Assembly: GCA_964384555.1 (NCBI GenBank)
Contig: CAYLLA010000001.1
Location: 124,001 to 188,000 of the forward strand
DNA length: 64,000 bases
Source of the DNA: CAG-390 sp964384555
GTDB lineage: Bacteria > Bacillota > Clostridia > Oscillospirales > CAG-272
Direction: 5' to 3'
Shown here: positions 50,791 to 59,822 of the stretch, piece after piece
Numbering within the stretch: position 1 is the first letter of the stretch
How the letters are laid out: every line of letters begins with the position of its first letter
Translations under genes and position numbers: made by a program
Notes under the pieces: generated by a model
Database searches by the model: none
The model's input: only the letters and a program-made list of their open reading frames with translations
Told to the model about the DNA's origin: nothing

Positions 50791-52245
50791 ATGACACATC
50801 TTGTCCCCCTGTTGACCGGCGGGCTTTCCGCCACCGTACCAATGATAGTTTTCGCTATTGCCATCGTCCTGTTTGCCTTTATCGTAGTATTTGCATCGAG
50901 GTACAAAAAATGCCCCTCGGATAAGATAATGGTCATATACGGTAAGGTAGGCACCAATCGTGACGGCACACAGCGCTCCGCCAAGTGCATACACGGCGGC
51001 GCGGCGTTCATAGTACCGATAGTTCAGTCCTATGATTACCTTGATCTAACCCCGCTGTCCATCCCCGTAGATCTTACAAATGCACTGTCACACCAAAACA
51101 TACGTGTTGATGTTCCGTCCCGCTTTACCGTTGGTATCTCTACCGAGGTGGGCGTGATGCAAAACGCCGCCGAGCGTCTGCTGGGGCTGAAGCTGGCAGA
51201 GATACAGGAGCTTGCAAAGGATATAATCTTCGGTCAGCTTCGTCTTGTGATCGCCACGATGGATATCGAGGAGATAAACACCGACCGTGATAAATTCCTT
51301 GATGCCGTATCCGGCAACGTTGAAACAGAGCTTAAAAAGATAGGTCTTCGTCTTATCAACGTTAACGTAACGGATATCGATGACGAGAGCGGATATATCG
51401 CCGCGCTGGGTAAAGAAGCGGCCGCAAAAGCGATCAACGATGCAAAGATCTCGGTCGCCGAGGCGGACAGAAACGGTGCTATCGGTGCATCTGCCGCAGA
51501 AAAGGATCAAAGAATAAACGTCTCCCGCGCAAACTCCGAGGCTATCGCAGGTGAAAACGAGGCCAAGGCCAAGATAGCTGAATCTGATGCTACCCGCCGC
51601 GAAAGGGAGGCCGAGGCCAACAAGCGCGCCGTGGCAGCCGAAAATATTCAAGCCGCAAAGGCACTTGAAGAATCCTACGCCGCACAGCGCGACGCCGAAA
51701 GCGCGCGTGCATCACTTGAAAAAGCAAGACTTGAGGCGGATGTTCTCGTTCGCGCCGAGATAGCAAAAAAGGAAGCCGAGCTTAAGGCAGAGGCAGAGGC
51801 CGAACAACTGCGCCGCAAGGCAAGAGGTGAGGCGGATGCCATACTCATGAAGATGCAGGCCGAGGCAGCAGGTGCAAGGGAGATACTTATAAAGCAGGCC
51901 GAGGGCCTTTCCCAGATCATAAACGCCGCAGGCGGCGATGCCAACGCGGCAATAAGACTTATGGTAACCGATAAGCTTGAGGAGCTCACTCGCATCCAGG
52001 TAGATGCCATCAGCAACCTTAAGATCGATAAGGTCACCGTGTGGGATAACGGTCGGTCGGACGGCGACGGCAAGAGCAGTACCGCAGGCTTTATCTCCGG
52101 CCTTTACAAGTCGGTCCCTCCGCTGACGGATCTCTTTGATATGGCAGGCATGAAGCTGCCCGAGTACCTCGGCGCTCCCAAGGACAGCGCCCCGAAGGCG
52201 GCCGCCGCAGATGACACTGCATCCGATGCATCGGATAAAGAATAA
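50791..52245 (+). CDS. floT: Flotillin (membrane microdomain scaffold)
   Basis: A 484-residue protein with an N-terminal membrane segment (residues 14-32), an SPFH domain (about 35-200, ending TDIDDESGYIAALGKEAAAKAIND) and a long heptad-rich coiled coil (about 215-390, ERDAESARASLEKARLEA-like). Flotillins assemble into large cages that organise lipid domains. Partner NfeD-like protein upstream matches the yuaF-yuaG pair. AAAGGATC precedes the ATG. A GC-rich terminator follows. Confidence 0.93.
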   Translation: MTHLVPLLTGGLSATVPMIVFAIAIVLFAFIVVFASRYKKCPSDKIMVIYGKVGTNRDGTQRSAKCIHGGAAFIVPIVQSYDYLDLTPLSIPVDLTNALSHQNIRVDVPSRFTVGISTEVGVMQNAAERLLGLKLAEIQELAKDIIFGQLRLVIATMDIEEINTDRDKFLDAVSGNVETELKKIGLRLINVNVTDIDDESGYIAALGKEAAAKAINDAKISVAEADRNGAIGASAAEKDQRINVSRANSEAIAGENEAKAKIAESDATRREREAEANKRAVAAENIQAAKALEESYAAQRDAESARASLEKARLEADVLVRAEIAKKEAELKAEAEAEQLRRKARGEADAILMKMQAEAAGAREILIKQAEGLSQIINAAGGDANAAIRLMVTDKLEELTRIQVDAISNLKIDKVTVWDNGRSDGDGKSSTAGFISGLYKSVPPLTDLFDMAGMKLPEYLGAPKDSAPKAAAADDTASDASDKE

Positions 52246-52263
52246 TAAACAAGCTTAAACAAT

Positions 52264-52305
52264 AGCCCAACACCCCCGCCGTGTAAACGGCGGGGGTGTC
52301 GGGCT
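52264..52305. terminator. Terminator between flotillin and P-type ATPase genes
   Basis: AGCCCAACACCCCCGCCGT (52264-52282) pairs with ACGGCGGGGGTGTCGGGCT (52287-52305) with one mismatch. It lies between convergent genes. Confidence 0.85.
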
Positions 52306-52345
52306 GTATTGGACTTGTGTATCTATTTTAGTTGGTGGCACGTTT

Positions 52346-54868
52346 TTATTGGTCGCTCTCCGCAGTGCGCTCCATGTCCCGCTTTATAAATTCTTTGATG
52401 CTTCTGATCCAGCTTTCAAAGTTTGCAAATATATTGCTTATCACACGGTTTATCGGGAATGCAAGCAACCCGAGTGCCGCAAGTATCAGCGCACAACCAA
52501 GGTCGGGGGTAACAAGGTCAAACCAGCCGGGAATTATGATCACCGCAAGCAGGAAGAGCACGCCCATCGAGCCGAATAACAGCTTGTGCAAGAGGTTCAT
52601 CGGTCGGCAGACCTTGTAGAGCATCATGTATGCCACAAAAGAGTAAAGATAAAACGCAACGGTGGATGTAAGCTCGCCGGAAATATCAAACGCAGTCGAA
52701 AAGAGCAGTGACCACGCTACCAGTATTACGGCGGTAAGTGCGGCGGGGAAGGCGCGGAAAAGCACGTTCCGCAAAAATCTGCCGCGCACTATATCGGTGT
52801 TTGGCTCAAGCGCGAGCACAAAGGAAGGGATGCCTATCATCACCGCAGAGACCAGCGAGAGCTGTGCGGGCTTAAAGGGATACATAGAGGAGCTTATCAG
52901 CGCCAGCATGGTAAGTATAAAGGAAAAAATATTTTTTACCAAAAACAGCGATGCCGAGCGCTCTATGTTGTTTATAACACGCCGCCCCTCCGCCACAACA
53001 GAGGGCATGGATGAGAAGTTTGAATCAAGCAAAACAAGGTCGGAAACATTTGCCGCCGCATCACTGCCGGAGGCCATTGCTATACTGCAATCGGCATCCT
53101 TGAGCGCCAGCACGTCATTAACACCGTCACCGGTCATGGCAACTGTGTGGCCGTTCTTTTTAAGCGCTCGCACGAACGCCCGCTTTTGCTCCGGCGTAAC
53201 ACGACCAAAAACATTGTATTCAAGTATGCCGCGCTCTATCTTTTCCGGCGTATCAAGCATTCCGGCGTCAATAAACTTATCCGAATCGGGGATGCCCGCT
53301 GTCATAGCCGCGCGCGATACCGTTACGGGGTTGTCACCCGATATCACCTTTATCGCCACGCCCTGCTTGGCAAAATACTCAAATGTCTCGCGTGCCTCGG
53401 GACGAACTCTGTTTTCAAGTGTTATCAGCGCCTCCGGGATCACTATCCCGCGCAGTGTGCCGTCGGCAAATATGTCCTCATCACTGCCGCGCTCATAGCT
53501 GTACTCGGCAAACAGCAAAACACGCTCACCGACAGATGAATGTGCCTCTATCGCCTCGCGAAACTCGTCATATTCATCGCGCAGTATAAATTCCGGTGCA
53601 CCAAGCAGATACGCCGTGTCTCTGAACGCTACGGCGCTGTATTTTGTTTCGGATGAAAAGCTTTTTACGCTAACGGCACGTCTGTAATCCTTTTTGTCAT
53701 CAAAAAATTCCTGCAATGAGCGCATGGTCGCATTGTCGGGGGATTGATTCAGTACCATGTCGCGAATAAGCGAGTGGCACCTTGCCGCCGCGCTTTGGCT
53801 GTCATCCTCAAGGGGAATTATCTGCTTTACGTGCATTTCCGGCTCTGTTACCGTACCGGTTTTATCAACGCAGATAACGTCAACACGCGCCAGCGTTTCA
53901 ATGCACTTCATATCATGCACCAGGGTCTTCTTTTTGGCAAGTCGCATAACGCTTACCGCAAGAGCCACGCTCGTCAAAAGATAAAGCCCCTCGGGTATCA
54001 TGCCTATGATAGATGCCGCCGTGCTCTCTATATTTTCCTTGGTGGTCATGCCTATTACGTTCTTTTGATTTATAAACATAAATATGGCGACCGGGATTAT
54101 TATAACGCCTATCACCTTGATCAGTAAGGTCAGCGACCGCATCATGCCGGGTTGTTGCCTTTTTTTGATCTTTTTTGCATCAAGGGTAAGCTTTGCTGCA
54201 AAGGATTCATGCCCCACGCGGTCAAGGCGTGCGCGGCAACGGCCGGAGACCACAAAGCTGCCGGAGAGCAGAGTATCGCCCGCCGCCTTTTTTATCTCAT
54301 CCGATTCACCGGTTACCAGTGACTCGTTAACAGTCAGCGTGCCGTCGCATACTATCGCGTCGGCGCATATCTGATTGCCTGCCTCAAATATCACTATATC
54401 GTCAAGCACCAGGGAATCACTGCTTATCTCCTCGGTCTTGCCGTTCCTTATCACCTTGCTGATAGGTGCGGAGATCAGCGACAGCCGCTCAAGCGTGCGC
54501 TTGGCTTTTATCTCCTGTATCGTTCCTATTATCGTGTTTACAAACACAACACAAAGGAAGGTCAGGTTATTGTATGACCCCTCCACCAGCAGTATCGCCG
54601 CCAGAATGAAAAAGATCATGTTAAAGTAGGTAAAAACGTTGGAGAGGATTATCTGTGCGGTGGATTTCCCGGTCTTGTCTACCGAAACGTTGCAAAGACC
54701 TGCCTCGGTGCGCTCGGCTACCTCCTCTGGGCTGAGACCGCGGTCGGGATCGGGGGTGTATCTTTTGGCGCGTTCCTGTGCGCTCGCGCTCTTTTTGCCG
54801 TTCTTTTTCAAAAAGGAGAGGTGAGCAGGCCGGCCGTCCTTTTTTTGTTCCTTTTGCTTTGGCTTCAT
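52346..54868 (-). CDS. Cation-translocating P-type ATPase
   Basis: An 840-residue pump of the P2-like class. The actuator loop is LVTGESDEI, the TM4 motif is MIPEGLYLL, and the phosphorylation site is VDKTGTVTEP (Val in place of the common Leu). The hinge is TGDGVNDVLALKDADC. There are about ten membrane helices and no N-terminal metal-binding domain. PEGL is shared with calcium and magnesium pumps; substrate remains open. The N-terminus is very basic and Lys-rich. It has its own promoter and converges on the flotillin gene. Confidence 0.9.
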   Translation of the reverse strand: MKPKQKEQKKDGRPAHLSFLKKNGKKSASAQERAKRYTPDPDRGLSPEEVAERTEAGLCNVSVDKTGKSTAQIILSNVFTYFNMIFFILAAILLVEGSYNNLTFLCVVFVNTIIGTIQEIKAKRTLERLSLISAPISKVIRNGKTEEISSDSLVLDDIVIFEAGNQICADAIVCDGTLTVNESLVTGESDEIKKAAGDTLLSGSFVVSGRCRARLDRVGHESFAAKLTLDAKKIKKRQQPGMMRSLTLLIKVIGVIIIPVAIFMFINQKNVIGMTTKENIESTAASIIGMIPEGLYLLTSVALAVSVMRLAKKKTLVHDMKCIETLARVDVICVDKTGTVTEPEMHVKQIIPLEDDSQSAAARCHSLIRDMVLNQSPDNATMRSLQEFFDDKKDYRRAVSVKSFSSETKYSAVAFRDTAYLLGAPEFILRDEYDEFREAIEAHSSVGERVLLFAEYSYERGSDEDIFADGTLRGIVIPEALITLENRVRPEARETFEYFAKQGVAIKVISGDNPVTVSRAAMTAGIPDSDKFIDAGMLDTPEKIERGILEYNVFGRVTPEQKRAFVRALKKNGHTVAMTGDGVNDVLALKDADCSIAMASGSDAAANVSDLVLLDSNFSSMPSVVAEGRRVINNIERSASLFLVKNIFSFILTMLALISSSMYPFKPAQLSLVSAVMIGIPSFVLALEPNTDIVRGRFLRNVLFRAFPAALTAVILVAWSLLFSTAFDISGELTSTVAFYLYSFVAYMMLYKVCRPMNLLHKLLFGSMGVLFLLAVIIIPGWFDLVTPDLGCALILAALGLLAFPINRVISNIFANFESWIRSIKEFIKRDMERTAESDQ

Positions 54869-54968
54869 ATAGCTATCCTTTCAACAGCCGCGCGGGCTGT
54901 CTTTTGTGTCATGGGGATGGTGGATGATCTATTTGATCGTCCGCCCGAAAAAGATGATCTTACACACT

Positions 54969-54998
54969 ATTATATCACATTCTGTCGTGGATTGTAAA
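54969..54998 (-). promoter_or_regulatory. Sigma-A promoter of the P-type ATPase gene
   Basis: On the minus strand: TTTACA (54993-54998), an 18-base spacer, TATAAT (54969-54974). Confidence 0.65.
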
Positions 54999-55039
54999 GA
55001 GAAAATGTTAATAATAATATCAATATATTATCGGGAATC

Positions 55040-55088
55040 AATATCGGCTCGATCCCAAGGTGCGGATCGAGCCGATATTTTGTATTTT
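55040..55088. terminator. Hairpin downstream of the DUF853 gene
   Basis: AATATCGGCTCGATCC (55040-55055) pairs with GGATCGAGCCGATATT (55064-55079), a 16-bp stem. The T tract is on the plus side, so on the minus strand the preceding A-rich tract may instead aid termination or stabilise RNA. Confidence 0.7.
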
Positions 55089-55103
55089 TGCGTAAGACAG
55101 CGG

Positions 55104-56606
55104 TTAAAAAAGCTTTTTGATGGTACCGAAAAGACCGCGGCCTATCTGGCGGCCAAGCTCACGCCCGACACTGCTGAGGGCCGAATCCGCCGCTTTTGAT
55201 ATGGCTGATTTTTTTGTGCTCGACTTTTTCTTGCTTTTTGCCTTTTCTTTTTCCCGCTTTTCCTGTTCTTTTTCCTTGGCCTCGCGCTCGGCACTCTCGC
55301 GTGCCTCCTCCTCATCGGCCTTGCGTTCCGCTTCTATCAGCTCATAGGCGGATTCATTGTCCACCGCAACCTCGTATTTGCCAAAAAAATCGTCCGCGTG
55401 GATCTCGGCGCGGCGGCGCTCGTCGTCAATAGCGCCCATGGAGGATTGCGGCGGCAGTATCGTTGCGCGTTCAACAATGGAGGGGCGCCCCTTTTCATCA
55501 AGAAAGCTCACCAGTGCCTCGCCTGTTCCAAGCTCTGTCAGCACTGTTTTTGTATCAAATTTCGTGTTGGTCCTAAAGGAATCCGCCGCGGCGCGTATCG
55601 CCTTTTGCTCGGCCGGTGTGTAGGCTCGCAGAGCATGCTGAACTCTGTTGCCAAGCTGGGCAAGTATCGGATCGGGAATATCCGACGGCTGTTGGGTGAT
55701 AAAATATACGCCAATGCCTTTGGATCTTATAAGCTTTACCACCTGCTCTACCTTGTCGCGCAGTGCCTTGGGGGCATCGTTAAAGAGCATGTGTGCTTCG
55801 TCAAAGAAGAAAACGAGCTTTGGCTTTTCAAGGTCACCTGCCTCCGGCAGCTCCTCAAACAGCTCGGCAAGCAGCCACAGCATGAATGTAGAATAAAGCA
55901 GAGGAGAGGAGGAGAGCTTGGCGCAGTGAAGGATGTTTATAAACCCGCGGCCCGAATCATCCGTTTGCATCCAGTCGGAAAGCTTAATGTCCGGTTCGCC
56001 GAAAAACAGCTCACCGCCCTCGTCCTCAAGCCGCAAAAGCGCACGCTGTATTGCTCCTGCCGATTGGCGGGAGACGTTGCCGTATTGATTTAAAAGCTCT
56101 GAGGCGTGATCCGCAACATATGCCACCATCGAGCGCAGATCCTTAAGATCTATCAAGAGCCAGCCCTTGTCGTCGGCTACGCGAAAAACTATCGAGAGCA
56201 CGCCTGCCTGGACATCGGTGAGTCCCAAAAGGCGAGAGAGCAGGGAGGCACCCATCTCGCTGACGGTTGTCCTTACAGGGTGACCGCCCTCGCCGTAAAC
56301 ATCCCAAAAGCGAACGGGGTAGCTTTGGTATTTAAATTCGGCAGGATCCATACCCATGCCGCCAAGGCGTTTATCTATCGATCCACTGGCCGCACCTGCC
56401 TTAACGCATCCGCCAAGGTCGCCCTTTATATCCGCCAAAAATACCGGTACGCCAAGGTCGGAGAATGACTCCGCCATGACCTTTAGTGTTATCGTTTTGC
56501 CGGTGCCTGTTGCACCGGCTATAAGACCGTGCCTGTTGGCCATCGAGGGCAGTATGGCGGCGGGCTCGTCGCCAATGCCTATAAGTATCTTTCCATCCTT
56601 GAGCAT
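55104..56606 (-). CDS. HerA/DUF853-type ATPase
   Basis: A 500-residue RecA-fold ATPase of the YjgR/HerA group. Walker A is AGATGTGKTITLKV, Walker B is KLVFFFDEAHMLF, then YFITQQPSDIPDPILAQLG. A long Lys/Glu-rich coiled tail (about 405-465) precedes a short, conserved C-terminal GRELGRQIGRGLFGTIKK. HerA-like pumps move DNA; the role of the DUF853 branch is not known. Its promoter is divergent from the dgoK gene. A nuclease partner such as NurA is not present nearby. Confidence 0.9.
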   Translation of the reverse strand: MLKDGKILIGIGDEPAAILPSMANRHGLIAGATGTGKTITLKVMAESFSDLGVPVFLADIKGDLGGCVKAGAASGSIDKRLGGMGMDPAEFKYQSYPVRFWDVYGEGGHPVRTTVSEMGASLLSRLLGLTDVQAGVLSIVFRVADDKGWLLIDLKDLRSMVAYVADHASELLNQYGNVSRQSAGAIQRALLRLEDEGGELFFGEPDIKLSDWMQTDDSGRGFINILHCAKLSSSPLLYSTFMLWLLAELFEELPEAGDLEKPKLVFFFDEAHMLFNDAPKALRDKVEQVVKLIRSKGIGVYFITQQPSDIPDPILAQLGNRVQHALRAYTPAEQKAIRAAADSFRTNTKFDTKTVLTELGTGEALVSFLDEKGRPSIVERATILPPQSSMGAIDDERRRAEIHADDFFGKYEVAVDNESAYELIEAERKADEEEARESAEREAKEKEQEKREKEKAKSKKKSSTKKSAISKAADSALSSVGRELGRQIGRGLFGTIKKLF

Positions 56607-56648
56607 ATATAGACCTCCGGGGGTGATGTCATTCTGTAAATTAATATT

Positions 56649-56677
56649 ATTATATCAGCCAAACGGTAAAATGTCAA
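56649..56677 (-). promoter_or_regulatory. Sigma-A promoter of the DUF853 gene
   Basis: On the minus strand: TTGACA (56672-56677), a 17-base spacer, TATAAT (56649-56654). Confidence 0.88.
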
Positions 56678-56696
56678 CAAAAAAGCCGCAGGTATA

Positions 56697-56725
56697 TGGA
56701 CAATCGGCAAATTTTGATGTATAAT
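56697..56725 (+). promoter_or_regulatory. Sigma-A promoter of the DgoK-type gene
   Basis: TGGACA (56697-56702), a 17-base spacer and TATAAT (56720-56725). Confidence 0.65.
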
Positions 56726-56814
56726 TATCCCGACGATAATGCTGTTGTCGAAAAAAGATCTTTCATATAAAATTAAAATAAACTCTTGATCCATAACTAT
56801 AAAAGGTGATAAAA

Positions 56815-57792
56815 ATGCTTATCCTTGTTGATTGCGGTACTACCAATATGCGGTTGCGGCTCTACCAAACGCCAAAAGATGCCGGCGAGGCGGTGGGGCT
56901 TCGCCCACTTGATGAGATAAAATACAAAACCGGCGCGCGTGACGGCGTGCGGGAAAGCTCCTCCGAGATACTCACGTCCACCCTGGCGCGCGGCATACGC
57001 GAGATCTGCGGCGGCGCGGGGATCGCTCTGTCTGATGTCGATGCCGTTATCTGCTCCGGCACGCTGTCATCTCATATAGGCATACACCACATACACCACG
57101 TCATAACTCCGGCATCTATCGCAGATACCGCAGCGGCCTCCGAGCTTGTGCGGATGCCCGGTGTGGCGGATATTCCGATCCTATTTATCCCCGGCACAAA
57201 GGGCAAGGGCGATATAATGCGCACCGAGGTAATGAGCGGTGAGGAGTGCGAGCTTTACGGTATCGCCGCGCTTTGCGGTATTGACGGCGCGTTTACATTA
57301 CTGCTCCCCGGCTCATATAATAAGATAATAACCGTGGATGGCGATGGCAGGATCGATACTATCTATTCCTCCATGTGCGGCGAGCTGACGGCCGCGGTAT
57401 CCGAAAACACATTGCTTCGCCGTGTTGTGCCGCATCCCGCCATACGCGAGATACGCCCGGATATGCTGAAGTGGGGCGCGGAATTTGCCGCAAAATGGGG
57501 GCTCTCCCCGGCGCTCTCCAAGGTCTGGGTCATGCCGCGCCTCTCGCATGACTCGGATGATGCCGCAAACTTTATGATGGGCGCGATACTTGAGGGGGAT
57601 ATGCGCATCGTGTCATCCCTGCAGGGGCAAGCGCCATTCTATGTCGGCGGCTCATCCCCTCTGCGCGAGCTGCTCTTGGAGCTGTTCAAGATATACGGCA
57701 TACCCGCCACCGAGGTGGATGGGGATGTTGCCCATATAGCACCGAACATCGGTGCTATGCTCGTCTACCTGCGGCATATGGCGAATAAATAA
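56815..57792 (+). CDS. dgoK: 2-dehydro-3-deoxygalactonokinase-family kinase
   Basis: A 325-residue sugar kinase of the DgoK family. The ATP-binding phosphate loop is LILVDCGTTNMRLRL (residues 2-16), and SGEECELYG and ITPASIAD segments are typical. The late part with GGSSPLRELLLELFKIYG and VAHIAPNIGAMLVY also fits. The enzyme phosphorylates 2-dehydro-3-deoxygalactonate in galactonate breakdown. No other dgo genes are near, so the true substrate may differ. AAAGGTG precedes the ATG at 56815. Confidence 0.85.
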   Translation: MLILVDCGTTNMRLRLYQTPKDAGEAVGLRPLDEIKYKTGARDGVRESSSEILTSTLARGIREICGGAGIALSDVDAVICSGTLSSHIGIHHIHHVITPASIADTAAASELVRMPGVADIPILFIPGTKGKGDIMRTEVMSGEECELYGIAALCGIDGAFTLLLPGSYNKIITVDGDGRIDTIYSSMCGELTAAVSENTLLRRVVPHPAIREIRPDMLKWGAEFAAKWGLSPALSKVWVMPRLSHDSDDAANFMMGAILEGDMRIVSSLQGQAPFYVGGSSPLRELLLELFKIYGIPATEVDGDVAHIAPNIGAMLVYLRHMANK

Positions 57793-57814
57793 TCGTATGA
57801 TCAAAATAAAAAAA

Positions 57815-57847
57815 CGATGTGCCACCTATGGTGACACATCGATCTTT
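57815..57847. terminator. Terminator between dgoK and mscL
   Basis: CGATGTGCCACC (57815-57826) pairs with GGTGACACATCG (57830-57841) with one mismatch, and A and T tracts flank it. Confidence 0.75.
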
Positions 57848-57885
57848 ATGCTTTTACGGTGTTTGTTACCGTAATATCGGCCGTA

Positions 57886-58431
57886 TTACTTTCTGACAGC
57901 GGCAAGGATATCCGCAAGCAGCTTTTCCTGGTTGAGCAGGGACTCGCGAAGTCTCTTGTTTTCGGCCTCAAGAGCGGCGGCAGCTTCCTCTGCGGCTTTC
58001 TTTTCGGCCTCTGCCTTTTCGGCGGCCTTTTTGTCGGCCTCTGCCTTCTCGGCAAGCTGGCGGGCGTGGAGAGTGTTCTCGGCCTTGGTCAGTACACGAA
58101 CGATGGTGAATATGACCAGCGCGATGATAAGAAAGTCAAGTATCGTCTGAAGCCATGTGCCCCAAAGGATGGCGACCTCGGGTGTTACAACGGTAACGCC
58201 GTCATCTGCAAGCACTGCAGGGGTGATAACGGTCTTGATGCTGTCAAGGCTGCCCTGCTTCATAAAGATGCCGATAAAGGGGTTGATGATGTAGGATACA
58301 AGACCGGATACGATCTTGTTGAACGCGCCGCCGACGACCACTGCTACCGCAAGGTCAAGGACGTTGCCGCGCATTACGAATTTACGAAAATCTGACCAAA
58401 AGCCGGATTTCTTTTTCTCTTTTTTTGCCAT
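57886..58431 (-). CDS. mscL: Large-conductance mechanosensitive channel
   Basis: A 181-residue pentameric channel that opens under membrane tension to release solutes. TM1 starts RGNVLDLAVAVVVGGAFNKIV and TM2 is ILDFLIIALVIFTIVRVL. E. coli MscL is 136 residues; here the C-terminal helix is replaced by a long Ala/Glu/Lys coiled coil (about 117-160, EKAEADKKAAEKAEAEKKAA). The start ATG at 58431, with GGAGG, avoids an upstream in-frame ATG. The leader is structured (see 58488). Confidence 0.93.
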   Translation of the reverse strand: MAKKEKKKSGFWSDFRKFVMRGNVLDLAVAVVVGGAFNKIVSGLVSYIINPFIGIFMKQGSLDSIKTVITPAVLADDGVTVVTPEVAILWGTWLQTILDFLIIALVIFTIVRVLTKAENTLHARQLAEKAEADKKAAEKAEAEKKAAEEAAAALEAENKRLRESLLNQEKLLADILAAVRK

Positions 58432-58487
58432 AATAATCCTCCGTTTTGCCGCCGCGTGGCGGCATAAAAATGTAATTTTTACGTTTT

Positions 58488-58533
58488 GGAGCATCGATTC
58501 CCCTGCGGTACGATGCCGCAGGGCTAACGCTCC
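58488..58533 (-). promoter_or_regulatory. Hairpin in the mscL leader
   Basis: A 5-bp outer stem (GGAGC with GCTCC) encloses an 8-bp stem CCCTGCGG (58501-58508) with CCGCAGGG (58516-58523). A second hairpin GCCGCC/GGCGGC (58448-58463) lies nearer the start codon. It may regulate translation; no known riboswitch is recognised. Confidence 0.4.
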
Positions 58534-58558
58534 GCAACGATCCTGTGATGATATTTAA

Positions 58559-58587
58559 ATTATATTAAATTGCGGGCGTTCTGTCAA
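58559..58587 (-). promoter_or_regulatory. Sigma-A promoter of mscL
   Basis: On the minus strand: TTGACA (58582-58587), a 17-base spacer, TATAAT (58559-58564). Confidence 0.88.
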
Positions 58588-58662
58588 GTGTTTTTTGCAA
58601 ATTCAAGCTTAAAATAGCCGCCGTTATCCGCTAAAAAACAAATATCGATGAAAAAGCTCGGT

Positions 58663-59580
58663 TCAGCTCTCCCGCTCCGCACCGCGTGATTCTCGTATCT
58701 CGTCGTAATGCTCAAGGAAAAAATCATTCCAAAGCCGCACGCTTGCGGTGTCATACCACGGCACTTGGCGCACCGGAGAGGTGTCAAGGTCATACACCAC
58801 GGCATCCCGCATAGCCATCAAAAACGGCGAGTGGGTGGAGATGATAAACTGGCAATCGTAAAAGCGAGCCGAATCGACTATAAAATCGGCAAGCTTCTTT
58901 TGCAGTGTGGCGGAAAGGCTGTTCTCAGGTTCATCCAAAAGATAAAGCGCACCGCCGTCTATCTCCTGCGTAAAATAGCTGTAGCCGCTCTCGCCGTTTG
59001 AATGTGTGGCAAGATTTCGCGGCAGCTCCCGCCCCACAAATGCGGATCTTGTCATCCGCCTGGCATCGTTACGCCGTTTCAATTCATCATAGTCATCAAG
59101 GCCGCCAAGGCGATATTCGCCGCTGTGCTCTCTTTTTTGCTCGTATTCAAGAAAAAGCTCGGTCCGCCTTTTGTCCACACCTGTGTTCAGCGACCTTATA
59201 TCAAGCAGATAGTCAAAAACATCATCGCTCGTAATTATCTTGCTTTCGGCGGGCGGCATGCCGCCAAATGTCAGCTCGGCATCGCACATCTCAAGGTATT
59301 CTTCGTAATACGGTGTAAAGTTAAAGGGAGCGCGTCGGCGCAGGCGAAGCTTTTCGGCAATAATATTCAAAAGTGTTGACTTGCCCGAGCCGTTGCCGCC
59401 GCATATCAAGGTTATTTTATCAAATGTAATGCGGTGCAGCCCACGCTTTGGAAATATCCCAAACGGATATAAGCTCGTCTGTGAGAAGCACTGCATGTCA
59501 TATTTTTGCAGGCGGCCGCTTAAAAAGTAATCCACCTCTTGCCGGTCTGAGGCGACTGTAAAGCTGTCTATGTACTTCAA
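58663..59580 (-). CDS. Lone AAA/SMC-type ATPase (ABC-like, OLD-related)
   Basis: An approximately 305-residue ATPase with an ABC-class head. Walker A is ICGGNGSGKSTLLN, Walker B is ALYLLDEPENSLS and the H-loop is FIISTHSPFLMAM. The signature loop is not clear. The central insertion (about 135-195) carries many Arg and Tyr. Start is ambiguous: TTG 59580 (nine bases after AAAGGAG) or GTG 59586. No nuclease, reverse transcriptase or TOPRIM partner is adjacent, so an anti-phage role is only a possibility. It is followed by mscL's promoter region with a small gap. Confidence 0.75.
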   Translation of the reverse strand: MKYIDSFTVASDRQEVDYFLSGRLQKYDMQCFSQTSLYPFGIFPKRGLHRITFDKITLICGGNGSGKSTLLNIIAEKLRLRRRAPFNFTPYYEEYLEMCDAELTFGGMPPAESKIITSDDVFDYLLDIRSLNTGVDKRRTELFLEYEQKREHSGEYRLGGLDDYDELKRRNDARRMTRSAFVGRELPRNLATHSNGESGYSYFTQEIDGGALYLLDEPENSLSATLQKKLADFIVDSARFYDCQFIISTHSPFLMAMRDAVVYDLDTSPVRQVPWYDTASVRLWNDFFLEHYDEIRESRGAERES

Positions 59581-59632
59581 GATCACACGCTCCTTTATCT
59601 TTGCTTTGGCATCCGAACTTTGAATATATTTT

Positions 59633-59661
59633 ATTATAAGGATTTTATATGTACTTGTCAA
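59633..59661 (-). promoter_or_regulatory. Sigma-A promoter of the AAA ATPase gene
   Basis: On the minus strand: TTGACA (59656-59661), a 17-base spacer, TATAAT (59633-59638). Confidence 0.85.
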
Positions 59662-59703
59662 CCGAGGTGCGCTGAAAAAACTCAACAAAATCAAATTTAC
59701 CTA

Positions 59704-59732
59704 TTGACATATCGTCGGATCTGTGCTATACT
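59704..59732 (+). promoter_or_regulatory. Sigma-A promoter of ylxM-ffh-rpsP-khpA
   Basis: TTGACA (59704-59709), a 17-base spacer and TATACT (59727-59732), with extended TGC. Confidence 0.9.
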
Positions 59733-59822
59733 ATGTAAAGCAAAAAGCTTTACACGTGAAAACGCATGCGGGAAAGCCTGTAACGCGGCAAAACAGGAGC
59801 TTTGAAAGGATGGTCGGGTCTT

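Noticed and set aside
58663..59694. Reading the AAA ATPase as a retron or Gabija-type defence system
   Set aside because: No reverse transcriptase, TOPRIM nuclease, helicase or ncRNA partner lies beside it.
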